The translations under genes were made by a program, and so were the position numbers. This document shows, piece after piece, positions 9,355-18,817 of a stretch of DNA of 64,000 nucleotides (position 1 is its first letter; the number at the start of each line of letters is the position of its first letter). This stretch comes from Yoonia maritima (GTDB taxonomy: Bacteria; Pseudomonadota; Alphaproteobacteria; Rhodobacterales; Rhodobacteraceae), in contig NZ_PKFN01000011.1 in NCBI RefSeq assembly GCF_002933395.1, positions 179,348-243,347 of the forward strand, given 5' to 3'. Under the pieces are notes generated by a model. That model saw only the letters and a program-made list of their open reading frames with translations. It had not been told where the DNA came from and ran no database searches.

Positions 9355-9893
9355 GCCGGATTGACGAGGCGCTTGATTTTGTACCTGTCCGCATTGCTGT
9401 ATTGACCGTAAGCGATACACGTCAGTTGGAAGATGACAAATCAGGTCAGACGCTTGTTGATCGGATCGCCGCCGACGGACATATCTTGGCGGATCGCAAG
9501 ATCATCGCCGATGAAAGGGCGCAGATTGCGGATCAACTGCGCGCATGGTGCGCTGATGACGGGATCGATGCGGTTATCTCGACCGGGGGGACTGGGCTTA
9601 CGGGGCGCGACGTGACGGTCGAGGCACACCGCGACGTGTATGAGAAAGAAATCGACGCCTTTGGCACGGTCTTTACCATCGTTAGCATGCAAAAAATCGG
9701 GACAAGTGCTGTGCAAAGCCGCGCAACGGCTGGCGTGGCAAAAGGTACATATCTGTTCGCTTTGCCGGGCAGTCCGGGTGCTTGCAAAGACGCGTGGGAT
9801 GAAATTTTGTGCAAACAGCTCGATTATCGGCACCGTCCCTGTAACTTTGTCGAGATAATGCCAAGATTAGATGAACATCTGCGACGGAAATAG
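9351..9893 (+). CDS. moaB: Molybdenum cofactor biosynthesis protein B
   Basis: A 180-residue MoaB/MogA-fold protein for molybdopterin adenylylation in molybdenum cofactor synthesis. Motifs seen: VLTVSDTR near the N-terminus, the STGGTGLTGRDVT loop that binds molybdopterin, and FALPGSPGACKDAWDEIL. The start overlaps the glycosylase stop (ATGA), implying coupled translation. No other moa genes are in the window, so this is a solitary gene as is usual in this group. MoaB versus MogA cannot be separated with certainty by eye; length and the N-terminal extension favour MoaB. Confidence 0.93.
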   Translation: MSRIDEALDFVPVRIAVLTVSDTRQLEDDKSGQTLVDRIAADGHILADRKIIADERAQIADQLRAWCADDGIDAVISTGGTGLTGRDVTVEAHRDVYEKEIDAFGTVFTIVSMQKIGTSAVQSRATAGVAKGTYLFALPGSPGACKDAWDEILCKQLDYRHRPCNFVEIMPRLDEHLRRK

Positions 9894-9951
9894 TTTTGTA
9901 TTCCGTATAATCTTGCAGAAATGCATTTGCGTCTAGCTCAAGGAATTAAAT

Positions 9952-11409
9952 ATGCGGTTTTTGCGACGTAGCCTGACTGGCGTCTTTCTGTTGGCGGTGA
10001 CCTTTGTCCTACTGGCTTGGGCGGGCAGTTTGGTACGTGGTGCGGTGGTCGCGAAGATGAACCAAGAACCGCGCAGCTTTCCACAGCGCGAACGGGTTCT
10101 ATCCGTGAATGTCGCCATGTTAGACCCGCAAACTATTGTTCCAGAGCTAACTGCCTTTGGTGAACTTCGCAGTCAGCGGACGCTTGATTTGCGCAGCGCG
10201 ACTGGTGGCATCGTCGAAGAGGTAAGTGACGCATTGGTCGACGGCGGGACTGTAACCAAAGGTGATCTTCTTTTACGGATTGATGCTGCTGTCGCGACCG
10301 CCGCATTGGACCGCGTGCGTGCTGACCTACAAGATGCAGAGGCCGAATTACGCGACGCCGAACGTGCATTTGTGTTGGCTGAGGATGAATTAACCGCGGC
10401 ACGTGCCCAATCTGCACTACGTGATCAGGCGTTGGCCCGTGCCCAGGATTTGGCTGGGCGCGGCGTGGGAACGACGGCTGCGGTTGAAACCGCTGAACTT
10501 GCTTCGTCATCTGCGCAGGCATCTGTTCTGACGCAGCGCCAGTCTGTCGCATCCGCCCAAGCGCGCATTGATCAAGCCACCACAAGCCTTGCGCGGCAGC
10601 GTATCAATCTGTCCGAAGCAGAAAGGGATGTCTCTGATACCGAAGTATACGCCGCATTCGACGGTCAGTTGTCTGATGTCACCCTTAGCGCGGGTGGTCG
10701 TGTCTCGGCGAATGAATCCTTTGCGCAGCTGGTGGACCCAACACAGCTAGAGGTGTCATTTCGGGTGTCTACATCCCAATATGCACGACTGTTGGACGAA
10801 CGTGGTCAGCTTGTCCAAGCACCCGTAACCGTGACACTGGATGTGTCGGGGTTGGACCTTGCAGGTACAGGCAAAATTACTCGTGAAAGCGCGTCGGTGG
10901 CAAGCGGCCAAACAGGGCGTTTGTTGTTCGCGACATTAGATACTGCGCTGGGCTTTCGGCCTGGTGACTTTGTGACTGTTCGCATTGATGAACCAGCATT
11001 GGAAAACGTCGCATTGGTGCCCTCTACGGCCATCGCGGCTGATGAAACCGTTTTGTTGATTGGTGACGACGAAAGGCTTCGCGTTGGGGAGGTCAGTTTG
11101 CTGCGACGGCAAGGTGACAACGTCATTGTCAGTGTGGGTGATTATGCCGGTCGTGCGATTGTGGCCGAACGTTCGCCGCTTTTGGGTGCCGGAATTAAGG
11201 TCAGCCCGATCATGCCCAAAGGCCAAGAAATCGCTGTGTTAGAGCCTGAAATGCTAAGGTTAGACCCTGATCGGCGCGCAAAGCTTATTGCGTTTGTTAC
11301 CGACGGTCCCATGCCCGATGACGTAAAAGCCCGCATTCTTGCACAGTTAGAACAAGACGAAGTTTCAAGCGAAACAGTAGAGCGGCTGGAAAGCCGGATG
11401 GGAAGCTGA
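9952..11409 (+). CDS. RND efflux periplasmic adaptor (HlyD/MFP family)
   Basis: A 485-residue membrane-fusion protein. An N-terminal signal anchor (about residues 8-30, LTGVFLLAVTFVLLAWAG) is followed by a lipoyl-like half (about 62-105), an alanine/glutamine-rich helical hairpin (about 105-220), the second lipoyl half (EVYAAFDGQLSDVTLSAGG) and beta-barrel domains. The C-terminal 70 residues (LRLDPDRRAKLIAF and on) are longer than in many adaptors and polar. Its stop overlaps the start of the permease gene (TGATG). It would link the inner-membrane pump to an outer-membrane channel; no TolC gene is present here. Confidence 0.92.
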   Translation: MRFLRRSLTGVFLLAVTFVLLAWAGSLVRGAVVAKMNQEPRSFPQRERVLSVNVAMLDPQTIVPELTAFGELRSQRTLDLRSATGGIVEEVSDALVDGGTVTKGDLLLRIDAAVATAALDRVRADLQDAEAELRDAERAFVLAEDELTAARAQSALRDQALARAQDLAGRGVGTTAAVETAELASSSAQASVLTQRQSVASAQARIDQATTSLARQRINLSEAERDVSDTEVYAAFDGQLSDVTLSAGGRVSANESFAQLVDPTQLEVSFRVSTSQYARLLDERGQLVQAPVTVTLDVSGLDLAGTGKITRESASVASGQTGRLLFATLDTALGFRPGDFVTVRIDEPALENVALVPSTAIAADETVLLIGDDERLRVGEVSLLRRQGDNVIVSVGDYAGRAIVAERSPLLGAGIKVSPIMPKGQEIAVLEPEMLRLDPDRRAKLIAFVTDGPMPDDVKARILAQLEQDEVSSETVERLESRMGS

Positions 11410-14400
11410 TGGCGACCGGGGGCGCACATCTCGCGAGCGGCGCAAGCGGATTGCTATCGTATTTCACGCGGCACCGAACCGCGGCGAACCTGCTGCTTGT
11501 CTTGATGCTGGCAGCGGGGCTTTTGGCGCTACCAAAGATGCGCGCGCAGTATTTTCCAGACGTTGTGGTCGATGATCTGACGGTATCAGTAACATGGTCT
11601 GGGGCGGGGGCAGAAGATGTCGATACGGCGATCGTACAAGTCCTAGAACCCGCGCTGCTTGCCGTCGAAGGTGTCATGTCGTCAGAGGCAACTTCAGTCG
11701 AAGGTCGCGCGTCGATCAAGCTTGAGTTCGAGCCGGGCTATGACATCGAGCGCGCCACCGAAGACGTGCAGCTTGCGGTCGACAGTACAAGTAACCTGCC
11801 ATCTGACGCCGAAGACCCTAACGTTCGGCGCGGTGGCTGGTCAGACACGGTTACCGATGTGGTCATCGCTGGGCCTGTGGGTGTTGATCAACTGGCGCGA
11901 TTTGCCGACGAATTGGCAACCCGATTATTCGCCGAAGGCGTGACGCAAGTGTCTGTACAAGGGGTTGCGGCCCCTTCGACCATCGTCGAAGTGCCGGCGC
12001 TTTCCATCATTGAACATGACATCGGCCTAAGCGATATTGCGTCCCGCATCGCAGAAGAAGCCGCCGCAGACCCTGCAGGTGATGTGTCTGGCAATGCGCG
12101 TGTGCGCACTGGCGTGGCTAAACGCAGCGCTGAAGATATCGGCGCGATTGTTTTACGGTCCAACGCTGACGGATCGCAGCTTACCATTGCCGATGTTGCG
12201 ACAATTCGAGTCGAAGGGACCGACCGGGAACGCGCCTATTACGTGGACGAACACCCTGCGATCAAGCTCAAGGTGACGCGTTCGGCACAGGGCGACGCGA
12301 TCAAACTACAGCATACCGTCCAAGATGTAGCAGAAGAATTGACAGCGTCATTGCCTGAAGGCGTGACTATTCAGCTTACCAACGGTCGTGCAGAACTGAT
12401 TACCGCGCGGCTTGAAATCTTGATGGAAAACGGCGCGACAGGGCTGTTGCTTGTCGTTGTCCTTCTGTTCCTATTCTTGAATGCACGCACTGCATTTTGG
12501 GTCGCTGCGGGTATTCCGGTCGCGATGCTGGCGGCAATCGCGTTGATGTATGTTTCTGGCATTACGTTCAACATGATCTCTATTTTCGCGTTGATTATCA
12601 CGCTTGGGATCGTCGTGGATGACGCCATTGTGGTGGGGGAACACGCGGATTATCGGGTGCGCCATTTGGGTGAACATCCTGTCATCGCATCCGAAAACGC
12701 GGCGAAACGTATGTTTAGTCCCGTTTTGTCCGCCACGATCACCACCGTTATCGCGTTTTATGGCCTCGTGCTTATTGGCGGGCGGTTCGGTGATATGATC
12801 GCGGACATCCCATTCACTGTCATTGTCGTGTTGATCGCAAGCTTGGCTGAATGTTTCCTAATCTTGCCCAATCACCTGTCCCACACCATCGGGCATTCTG
12901 CAAAAGACCACTGGTACGATGCGCCGTCGCGGTTCGTAAACAAAGGCTTTGTGTGGTTCAGAGAGACCCTATTCCGCCCATTTATGGGGTTTGTTGTCTG
13001 GGCGCGCTATCCGGTTTTTGCTTTGGCACTGCTCACGCTTGCATCGCAGCTTGCGCTGTTCATCCGTGGCGATGTCAGTTGGCGGTTCTTTAACGCGCCA
13101 GAGCAAAGCCAAGTCACCGGCAATTTTGCCATGCTGCCGGGCGCTACACGCGAAGACACAGTGGAAATGATGCGCGAAATGCAACGTGCAGCCGACGATC
13201 TGGGTGCGAAATACGAAGCGGAATATGGAAATAACCCGCTGAAATTCGTCGTTGCTGAGATCGGTGGGAATTCGGGCCGCGCTATTGCTGGGTCCGATAC
13301 CAAAGACGCTGACCAACTGGGTGCGATCACGATTGAACTGATCGACCGCGATAGCCGCCCCTATAGCAGTGCGGCCTTCGTAAGCGCGCTTCAAGATAGT
13401 ATTCAACAACACCCACTGGCCGAAACTGTTAGCTTCCGCCGGTTCCGCGGTGGTGCAGGCGGCGATAGCCTATCGGTTCAAATGTTTGGCGCCGACAGCG
13501 ACACGCTCAAAGGCGCTTCCGAAGCGTTGAAAAACGAACTCGCCCAATTCGGAGAGATTTCCGGGCTCGAAGATTCACTGTCCTACGACAAAGAAGAAAT
13601 GATCCTTGAACTCACTCCGCAAGGGGAACGTCTGGGGCTGAGCATTGATGGCTTGGGTAGCGTGCTGCGCAACCGCTTAGGTGGGATCGAGGCCGCGACC
13701 TACCCCGATGGGACCCGTTCGGCGTCCATTCAAGTCGAAATGCCCGAAACAGAGCTATCGGCCGACTTTCTTGACCGCATGCAAATCCGCACGTCGGACG
13801 GTATCTATGTGCCGCTGGCCGATGTGGTCACGGTGCAAACGCGCACGGGGTTTTCGACGGTACGGCGCGAAAACGGTATCCAATTAATCGAAGTGTCTGG
13901 CGATTTAGATAGCGACGATGCGGCCCGTGCGACCGAAATTCAGACTCTTATTAATGACGATATTTTGCCGCGTATCGAAAGCAACTTTGGTATCGAAACG
14001 CAACTATCGGGGCAAAGCGAACAAGAACGCGAGTTTTTATCTGATGCGCGCACCGGGCTAATCCTTGCTTTGCTGGGTATCTATCTAACCCTTTCGTGGA
14101 TTTTCAGCAGTTGGACCCGGCCCATTGTGGTGATGTCGATCATTCCATTTGCGCTGGTCGGCACCATTTACGGCCACAACGCATGGGGTATTCCCATGAG
14201 CATGTTCACCGTCATTGGCCTGATCGGGATGGTCGGGATTATCATTAACGACAGTATTGTTCTGGTCACGACCATTGATGAATACGCCGAAGAACGCGGG
14301 CTGATCCCGGCGATTATTGACGGCACGGTTGATCGGCTTCGGCCTGTGATGCTGACGACGTTGACGACAGTGCTTGGGCTTGCTCCGCTGCTTTACGAAG

Positions 14401-14807
14401 GCTCTACACAGGCTGAATTCCTAAAGCCAACAGTGATTACGCTTGTATTCGGTTTGGCGTTTGGGTTTGTCTTGGTGCTGCTTGTGGTGCCATCTGTCAT
14501 GGCGATGCAGGCGGATTTCAGGCACCAAATCACATCTGCAAAGCGCGCGCTCAGGGCGCGCCGTGCTGCGATGTTTGTGCCTGCAGCAATTGCTGGTATC
14601 TGCGCAACTGCACTGTTTGCTGCGTTGATCTTACCCCTGCTAGTTACTGGTGCCGCATGGGCGCCTGCGGTTACGATCATGCCAGTCTTAGGGCAGGGCG
14701 GGTTTATTGCCGCCTTCGGAATCTATGTAGTCTCTTTGTTGGCTGTCGTGGGCAGTATCTATCTTGCTGTTTTGCTAGGCACTGGTGCGAAACGCAGCGG
14801 TGCTTAG
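11409..14807 (+). CDS. RND family efflux permease with C-terminal membrane extension
   Basis: A 1132-residue proton-driven RND pump, longer than the usual 1020-1050. The first span, the large periplasmic loop (SVTWSGAGAEDVDTAIV), the TM4 proton-relay Asp pair (VVDDAIVV, D404 and D405) and the repeat-half motif IINDSIVLVTT are present, so both halves are intact. The last 90 residues add two hydrophobic segments (AAIAGICATALFAALILPLL and FIAAFGIYVVSLLAVVG) beyond the canonical twelfth span. Substrate cannot be read. It forms a two-gene operon with the adaptor and converges with the DsbD-N-like gene, overlapping it by four bases. Confidence 0.95.
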   Translation: MATGGAHLASGASGLLSYFTRHRTAANLLLVLMLAAGLLALPKMRAQYFPDVVVDDLTVSVTWSGAGAEDVDTAIVQVLEPALLAVEGVMSSEATSVEGRASIKLEFEPGYDIERATEDVQLAVDSTSNLPSDAEDPNVRRGGWSDTVTDVVIAGPVGVDQLARFADELATRLFAEGVTQVSVQGVAAPSTIVEVPALSIIEHDIGLSDIASRIAEEAAADPAGDVSGNARVRTGVAKRSAEDIGAIVLRSNADGSQLTIADVATIRVEGTDRERAYYVDEHPAIKLKVTRSAQGDAIKLQHTVQDVAEELTASLPEGVTIQLTNGRAELITARLEILMENGATGLLLVVVLLFLFLNARTAFWVAAGIPVAMLAAIALMYVSGITFNMISIFALIITLGIVVDDAIVVGEHADYRVRHLGEHPVIASENAAKRMFSPVLSATITTVIAFYGLVLIGGRFGDMIADIPFTVIVVLIASLAECFLILPNHLSHTIGHSAKDHWYDAPSRFVNKGFVWFRETLFRPFMGFVVWARYPVFALALLTLASQLALFIRGDVSWRFFNAPEQSQVTGNFAMLPGATREDTVEMMREMQRAADDLGAKYEAEYGNNPLKFVVAEIGGNSGRAIAGSDTKDADQLGAITIELIDRDSRPYSSAAFVSALQDSIQQHPLAETVSFRRFRGGAGGDSLSVQMFGADSDTLKGASEALKNELAQFGEISGLEDSLSYDKEEMILELTPQGERLGLSIDGLGSVLRNRLGGIEAATYPDGTRSASIQVEMPETELSADFLDRMQIRTSDGIYVPLADVVTVQTRTGFSTVRRENGIQLIEVSGDLDSDDAARATEIQTLINDDILPRIESNFGIETQLSGQSEQEREFLSDARTGLILALLGIYLTLSWIFSSWTRPIVVMSIIPFALVGTIYGHNAWGIPMSMFTVIGLIGMVGIIINDSIVLVTTIDEYAEERGLIPAIIDGTVDRLRPVMLTTLTTVLGLAPLLYEGSTQAEFLKPTVITLVFGLAFGFVLVLLVVPSVMAMQADFRHQITSAKRALRARRAAMFVPAAIAGICATALFAALILPLLVTGAAWAPAVTIMPVLGQGGFIAAFGIYVVSLLAVVGSIYLAVLLGTGAKRSGA

Positions 14808-15604
14808 CGACCCGCGCAGCCTTGTATTTCGATCGCTTGGTCCCCGCCAAAAACGGATATTTTCACGCGTGATCGATCCAGTGCGAATGCTGATCCGCTA
14901 TGATGCACCATATCAACCGTTGCGCTTATCTGATCGCCATATCGCTGTGTTTGTGCTTCTGAGACCCAGACGTTCGCGTCACCCGATTCCACGACGACAA
15001 CCTCGTCGGTGCCTAGAGGGGCAAGGTCAAACCTTGTTGTAACACGCAGTCCGTCACGAATGGGGTCTATGCTGCAAGACACCGGGCCAATGCCTGCCTC
15101 TGACTGGGTCATCGGACGATCAACAAGTGCGGCAGTGATTGCACTGTCGCGGCCGCCATCAATCGGTAGCGCCGCATCAAAGCTTAGGCTGACGGGAATA
15201 CAGATTTCTTCGCATACACCAATGTCGATTTGCCCGCTGATTTGCATCGGCTGATCGGGTGCATCGGTGAACACAGTCAATGGAAACACGACACCGTCAT
15301 GATAGCCAATCGTCTGCATGCCATTGCTGTTAAACACTTCGGGGACAGGCCAGTGAGGGGCAACTGCACGAATATTTTCCGACCCGGAAAAAGAAAAACT
15401 GGGGGGAATCCCCGCGTCACCGGGCGCGCGCCAATAGGTTTTCCAACCCGGCGCCAATGTGATCCGCAACCCTGCGATGTGATCACCGTTGGCGTTACGC
15501 CATCCAGGAATGACTTCGACCTGCGCGAGCTTATCATAAGGAGAAGCCCAGGCTGGTGAAGAAATGGCCAACATGGCCAATGGAATCAAAGAAATCATAC
15601 GCAT
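14804..15604 (-). CDS. Secreted DsbD N-terminal-domain-like protein
   Basis: A 266-residue exported protein with a Sec signal peptide (MRMISLIPLAMLAISSPAWA, cleavage about residue 20). The segments GLRITLAPGWKTYWRAPGD and the CEEICIP motif match the immunoglobulin-like N-terminal domain of the disulfide reductase DsbD, which passes electrons to periplasmic substrates. The membrane and thioredoxin domains of full DsbD are absent, so this is a free-standing domain, as is common in Rhodobacterales. The nearby TlpA thioredoxin gene could be a redox partner; that is inference. Confidence 0.85.
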   Translation of the reverse strand: MRMISLIPLAMLAISSPAWASPYDKLAQVEVIPGWRNANGDHIAGLRITLAPGWKTYWRAPGDAGIPPSFSFSGSENIRAVAPHWPVPEVFNSNGMQTIGYHDGVVFPLTVFTDAPDQPMQISGQIDIGVCEEICIPVSLSFDAALPIDGGRDSAITAALVDRPMTQSEAGIGPVSCSIDPIRDGLRVTTRFDLAPLGTDEVVVVESGDANVWVSEAQTQRYGDQISATVDMVHHSGSAFALDRSRVKISVFGGDQAIEIQGCAGR

Positions 15605-15688
15605 ACGGGATTAATTATGCATTCGGCCTGCAATAGGAAGTCACTTTCAGGCGATCCACTGCAACGTTATTGCTTGCATATAGAGTCA

Positions 15689-16279
15689 ATGATGAACAAT
15701 TTACGGCGCATGAAAGCTCAGGAACCTAGTTTGACAGGTAAATTGCTGATCGCCATGCCTGCCATGGATGATCCAAGATTTGCCCACAGTGTGATCTATA
15801 TGTGCGCCCATTCCGAAGATGGGGGCATGGGGTTAATCGTGAACAAGCCTCAAACCGAGGTGCAGTTTTCTGATTTGCTTGATCAGTTGGATATCGAAAA
15901 GGCATCCGGGGTGCGCGATATTCGCGTGCATTTTGGGGGGCCGGTCGATCAATCGCGCGGGTTTGTCCTGCATTCTAGCGATTATGAAGCTGCGGTGGGT
16001 ACGCTAAATGTTGCGCAAGACATTTCAATGAGCGCGACATTAGACGTGATCGAAGACATCGCCAAAGGTACTGGCCCTGACACGTCATTGCTTGCGCTTG
16101 GTTATGCAGGGTGGGGACCAGGTCAGCTAGAGTCTGAAATCGCGCATAATGGTTGGCTGACCTGCGAAGCGCGCAGCGATATTGTCTTTGGTCGTGCAAA
16201 CGAACACAAATGGACTGCCGCGCTAAAGCATATGGGAATTGATCCCATATTGCTTTCTGATATCGCTGGCCGGGCCTAG
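15689..16279 (+). CDS. YqgE/AlgH family protein
   Basis: A 196-residue DUF179 protein. The family signature is complete: LTGKLLIAMPAMDDPRFAHSVIYMCAHS, GGMGLIVNKP (split across the N-terminal third), HFGGPVDQSRGFVLH and GYAGWGPGQLESEI. The molecular role of the family is not settled. I prefer the ATG at 15689 (or the adjacent ATG at 15692) to the longer frame from 15617, which adds a Cys-rich, unlikely N-terminus; no strong ribosome-binding site decides it. The gene end overlaps the convergent tlpA-like gene by four bases. Confidence 0.9.
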   Translation: MMNNLRRMKAQEPSLTGKLLIAMPAMDDPRFAHSVIYMCAHSEDGGMGLIVNKPQTEVQFSDLLDQLDIEKASGVRDIRVHFGGPVDQSRGFVLHSSDYEAAVGTLNVAQDISMSATLDVIEDIAKGTGPDTSLLALGYAGWGPGQLESEIAHNGWLTCEARSDIVFGRANEHKWTAALKHMGIDPILLSDIAGRA

Positions 16280-16836
16280 CTACCGTTAGTGATAAGTGCC
16301 TGCACAATGGCAATCGCGCTGTCACTTGACCAGTCTGCCTCGCCCTGCATGCGCGCAATTTCGTTTCCTTGGCGATCCAGTAAAATGGTAACAGGTAACC
16401 CAAGCACACCCATGCTACGCGCAAGCCCTTGGCGAGGGTCGGTATGTTTTGGCAAATTGTCGACTTCAATTTCAGCGAGAAACCGATCAATGGCTGGTGC
16501 AGGGTTACGGCCTGTCGCGATCGTGACGACTTGCATGTCATCGCCGCCCATCTGTTCTTGGAGCGCAGAAAGATGCGGCATCTCTAATCGGCATGGCGCG
16601 CACCAAGTGGCCCAGAAGTTCAAGACAACATATTGCCCTTCATACGCAGCAAGCGTCATTTCGCTACCGTCCTCTGCTAGAAATGAACTGTCAGGCGCAG
16701 CGATTGCGGCTTCATGAAACGTTAACTTGCGCATGTCACCTTCGCGCAGGGCTTCAATCGCTGTGGTGTCGGCTATGGCAGTATTTGCAACAACAGCAAG
16801 GGCCGTATAAAGCAGGGCTGACATTAACTTTCGCAT
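16276..16836 (-). CDS. TlpA/ResA-type periplasmic thioredoxin
   Basis: A 186-residue exported thiol-disulfide oxidoreductase: signal peptide (residues 1-22), then a thioredoxin fold with the redox motif [16 protein letters not shown] and the cis-proline loop [12 protein letters not shown]. Such proteins reduce apocytochrome c or copper-site Cys in cytochrome oxidase assembly. A GAGGAAAAG ribosome-binding site precedes the ATG. It is divergent from argH with only 12 bases between the two start codons, an arrangement I recall from related genomes. Confidence 0.93.
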   Translation of the reverse strand: MRKLMSALLYTALAVVANTAIADTTAIEALREGDMRKLTFHEAAIAAPDSSFLAEDGSEMTLAAYEGQYVVLNFWATWCAPCRLEMPHLSALQEQMGGDDMQVVTIATGRNPAPAIDRFLAEIEVDNLPKHTDPRQGLARSMGVLGLPVTILLDRQGNEIARMQGEADWSSDSAIAIVQALITNGS

Positions 16837-16848
16837 AGGCTTTTCCTC

Positions 16849-18237
16849 ATGACCAAGACCGCAAACACGATGTGGGGCGGACGCTTCGCCGCCGGACCAG
16901 ACGCGATTATGGAGGCGATTAACGCTTCAATCGGGTATGACCGCCGCCTTGCGCCGCAAGACATCACAGGTTCGCTTGCCCATGCAACCATGTTGGCTGC
17001 CAAAGGCATCATCAGTGATACCGATGCCGCGGCCATTAAGGAAGGTCTGGTCACCGTATTGTCAGAGATTGAAACAGGAAAGTTTGAATTCTCTGCAGCG
17101 CTAGAAGACATCCATATGAATGTGGAATCGCGTTTGAAAGAATTGGTTGGCGAACCCGCAGGTCGCTTGCACACGGCACGGTCACGTAACGATCAGGTTG
17201 CCGTCGATTTCCGCCTTTGGGTGCGTGATCAATGTGACCAAGCGGACGAAGCATTAGCCGCGCTACAAAATGCGCTGCTTGGTCAGGCCGAGGCTGGCGC
17301 AGATTGGGTCATGCCCGGCTTTACGCACCTGCAAACCGCGCAGCCTGTGACATGGGGCCATCACATGTTGGCCTACGTGGAAATGTTCGCACGTGACCGT
17401 TCGCGGTTTGCGGATGCGCGCAAGCGCATGAATACATCACCCTTGGGTGCTGCGGCGCTGGCCGGTACGTCGTTCCCGATTGATCGCGAAATGACGGCAA
17501 AGGAATTGGGCTTTGATCGTCCGATGTCCAACTCTCTGGACGCCGTATCTGATCGTGACTTTGCGCTTGAATTCCTTGCCGCCAGCAGCATTTGCGCGAT
17601 GCATCTGTCGCGCATGGCCGAAGAACTGGTGATCTGGTCGTCTGCACAATTCCGCTTTGTGAAGATGTCCGACAAATGGTCAACTGGGTCGTCGATCATG
17701 CCGCAAAAACGCAACCCCGACGCCGCAGAACTGATCCGCGCTAAGATCGGCCGCATCTTTGGTGCCAACGTGGCCTTGATGACAGTGATGAAAGGGCTTC
17801 CGCTGACCTATTCCAAGGATATGCAGGAAGACAAAGAGCAAACATTTGATGCCGCAGACAACCTGATGCTGGCGCTGGCCGCGATGACAGGCATGGTTTC
17901 TGATATGACCGCGAACCGCGCAAGCCTCAAAGCGGCGGCTTCCAGCGGATTTTCGACGGCAACTGATCTGGCGGATTGGCTGGTGCGCGAACTTGGGCTA
18001 CCGTTCCGTGACGCGCACCATGTGACCGGATCGCTTGTTGCTATGGCCGAAGGCAAGGACTGTGACCTGCCAGACCTGACGCTTGAGGACATGCAGTCGG
18101 TTCACGCTGGCATTCGCGCTGACGTATTTGATGTGCTTGGGGTTGAAAACTCCGTCGCCTCGCGGATGAGCTTTGGCGGCACAGCCCCAGAGCAGGTACG
18201 CGCGCAGGTCGCGCATTGGAAAGAGGTACTTGGATGA
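16849..18237 (+). CDS. argH: Argininosuccinate lyase
   Basis: ArgH splits argininosuccinate to arginine and fumarate, the last step of arginine synthesis. The 462-residue protein carries the fumarase/aspartase superfamily signature [12 protein letters not shown], the N-terminal [22 protein letters not shown] and [16 protein letters not shown] motifs. The ATG lies 12 bases from the divergent tlpA start, so its promoter must lie within the tlpA coding region, and the ribosome-binding site is weak. The stop overlaps the following lipoprotein gene (ATGA). Confidence 0.97.
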   Translation: MTKTANTMWGGRFAAGPDAIMEAINASIGYDRRLAPQDITGSLAHATMLAAKGIISDTDAAAIKEGLVTVLSEIETGKFEFSAALEDIHMNVESRLKELVGEPAGRLHTARSRNDQVAVDFRLWVRDQCDQADEALAALQNALLGQAEAGADWVMPGFTHLQTAQPVTWGHHMLAYVEMFARDRSRFADARKRMNTSPLGAAALAGTSFPIDREMTAKELGFDRPMSNSLDAVSDRDFALEFLAASSICAMHLSRMAEELVIWSSAQFRFVKMSDKWSTGSSIMPQKRNPDAAELIRAKIGRIFGANVALMTVMKGLPLTYSKDMQEDKEQTFDAADNLMLALAAMTGMVSDMTANRASLKAAASSGFSTATDLADWLVRELGLPFRDAHHVTGSLVAMAEGKDCDLPDLTLEDMQSVHAGIRADVFDVLGVENSVASRMSFGGTAPEQVRAQVAHWKEVLG

Positions 18238-18407
18238 AACGCATTGCTTTGATTTTGTCGGTTGGCGCGCTTGCCAGTTGTGGCGCCGATGGCGCGCCAT
18301 GGCGACCCGCTGCAAACGTTGGGCTTAGCGTTGGTACTGGGGGCGTAAGTACCAGCACCAGCGTCGGCGCAACTAATGGTGCCGTCAGTGTTGGGGCTAG
18401 TTTCTAA
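18234..18407 (+). CDS. Small lipoprotein coupled to argH
   Basis: A 57-residue protein with a lipoprotein signal peptide: [16 protein letters not shown] ends in a lipobox (LASC), Cys16 being the lipidated residue. The mature part is about 40 residues, rich in Gly, Ser, Thr and Val in an alternating pattern ([17 protein letters not shown]), which could form short beta strands. It overlaps argH (ATGA) and its stop overlaps the next gene (TAATG). Role unknown; the gene sits between argH and lysA in related bacteria as I recall it. Confidence 0.82.
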   Translation: MKRIALILSVGALASCGADGAPWRPAANVGLSVGTGGVSTSTSVGATNGAVSVGASF

Positions 18408-18745
18408 TGCGTCCTGTTTATCTCGTGTTGGCCCTTTGGGGCGCGGTACATCCGATGTACTTTTTCATTCAGTGGTTTTTGATCGAAGGCTGGAGCCTTA
18501 CCGGGTTGGTCGATGGTTGGCGCGCGAACCTCGCGTCAACTGGTCTGACGTGGGATGTAACGATTGCTGCGATCGTTTTGATTATTTGGATTTTATCCGA
18601 GGTCGCAAAGACACGTAATTTAAGAAGTCTGTGGGCGATCGCCGCTACGATTTGTATCGGGGTAAGCTGTGGCTTGCCGCTTTATCTCTATCTGCGCGAC
18701 CGGGTCGTTTATTCACGCGACACCCATACAGTTCGCACGCTGTAA
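18407..18745 (+). CDS. DUF2834-type small membrane protein
   Basis: A 112-residue membrane protein with three hydrophobic segments (about residues 4-26, 52-68 and 78-96), containing the LALWGAVHPMYFFIQWF N-terminus typical of DUF2834 proteins. Start ATG overlaps the lipoprotein stop by one base (TAATG), so the two are translationally coupled. No catalytic motif is seen. The gene lies between argH and lysA; a role in amino-acid metabolism is not implied by its sequence. Confidence 0.75.
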   Translation: MRPVYLVLALWGAVHPMYFFIQWFLIEGWSLTGLVDGWRANLASTGLTWDVTIAAIVLIIWILSEVAKTRNLRSLWAIAATICIGVSCGLPLYLYLRDRVVYSRDTHTVRTL

Positions 18746-18783
18746 CCGCGAAACAAGGGTTGGTCTTTGCCCTTGATCTGATA

Positions 18784-18805
18784 TGTCCAAGATTGATTTT
18801 GGACA
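18784..18805 (+). promoter_or_regulatory. Hairpin abutting the lysA ribosome-binding site
   Basis: A perfect inverted repeat (TGTCCAA, 8-base loop, TTGGACA) whose 3' arm ends at the first base of the AAGGAA ribosome-binding site (18805-18810) of lysA. In mRNA it could mask or position the ribosome-binding site. There is no following T-run, so it is unlikely to be a terminator. Regulatory role is inferred. Confidence 0.4.
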
Positions 18806-18817
18806 AGGAAGACAGGT

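Noticed and set aside
18754..18775. Terminator between the DUF2834 gene and lysA
   Set aside because: CAAGGG/CCCTTG is only 6 bp with a 10-base loop and no T run; read-through into lysA is likely.
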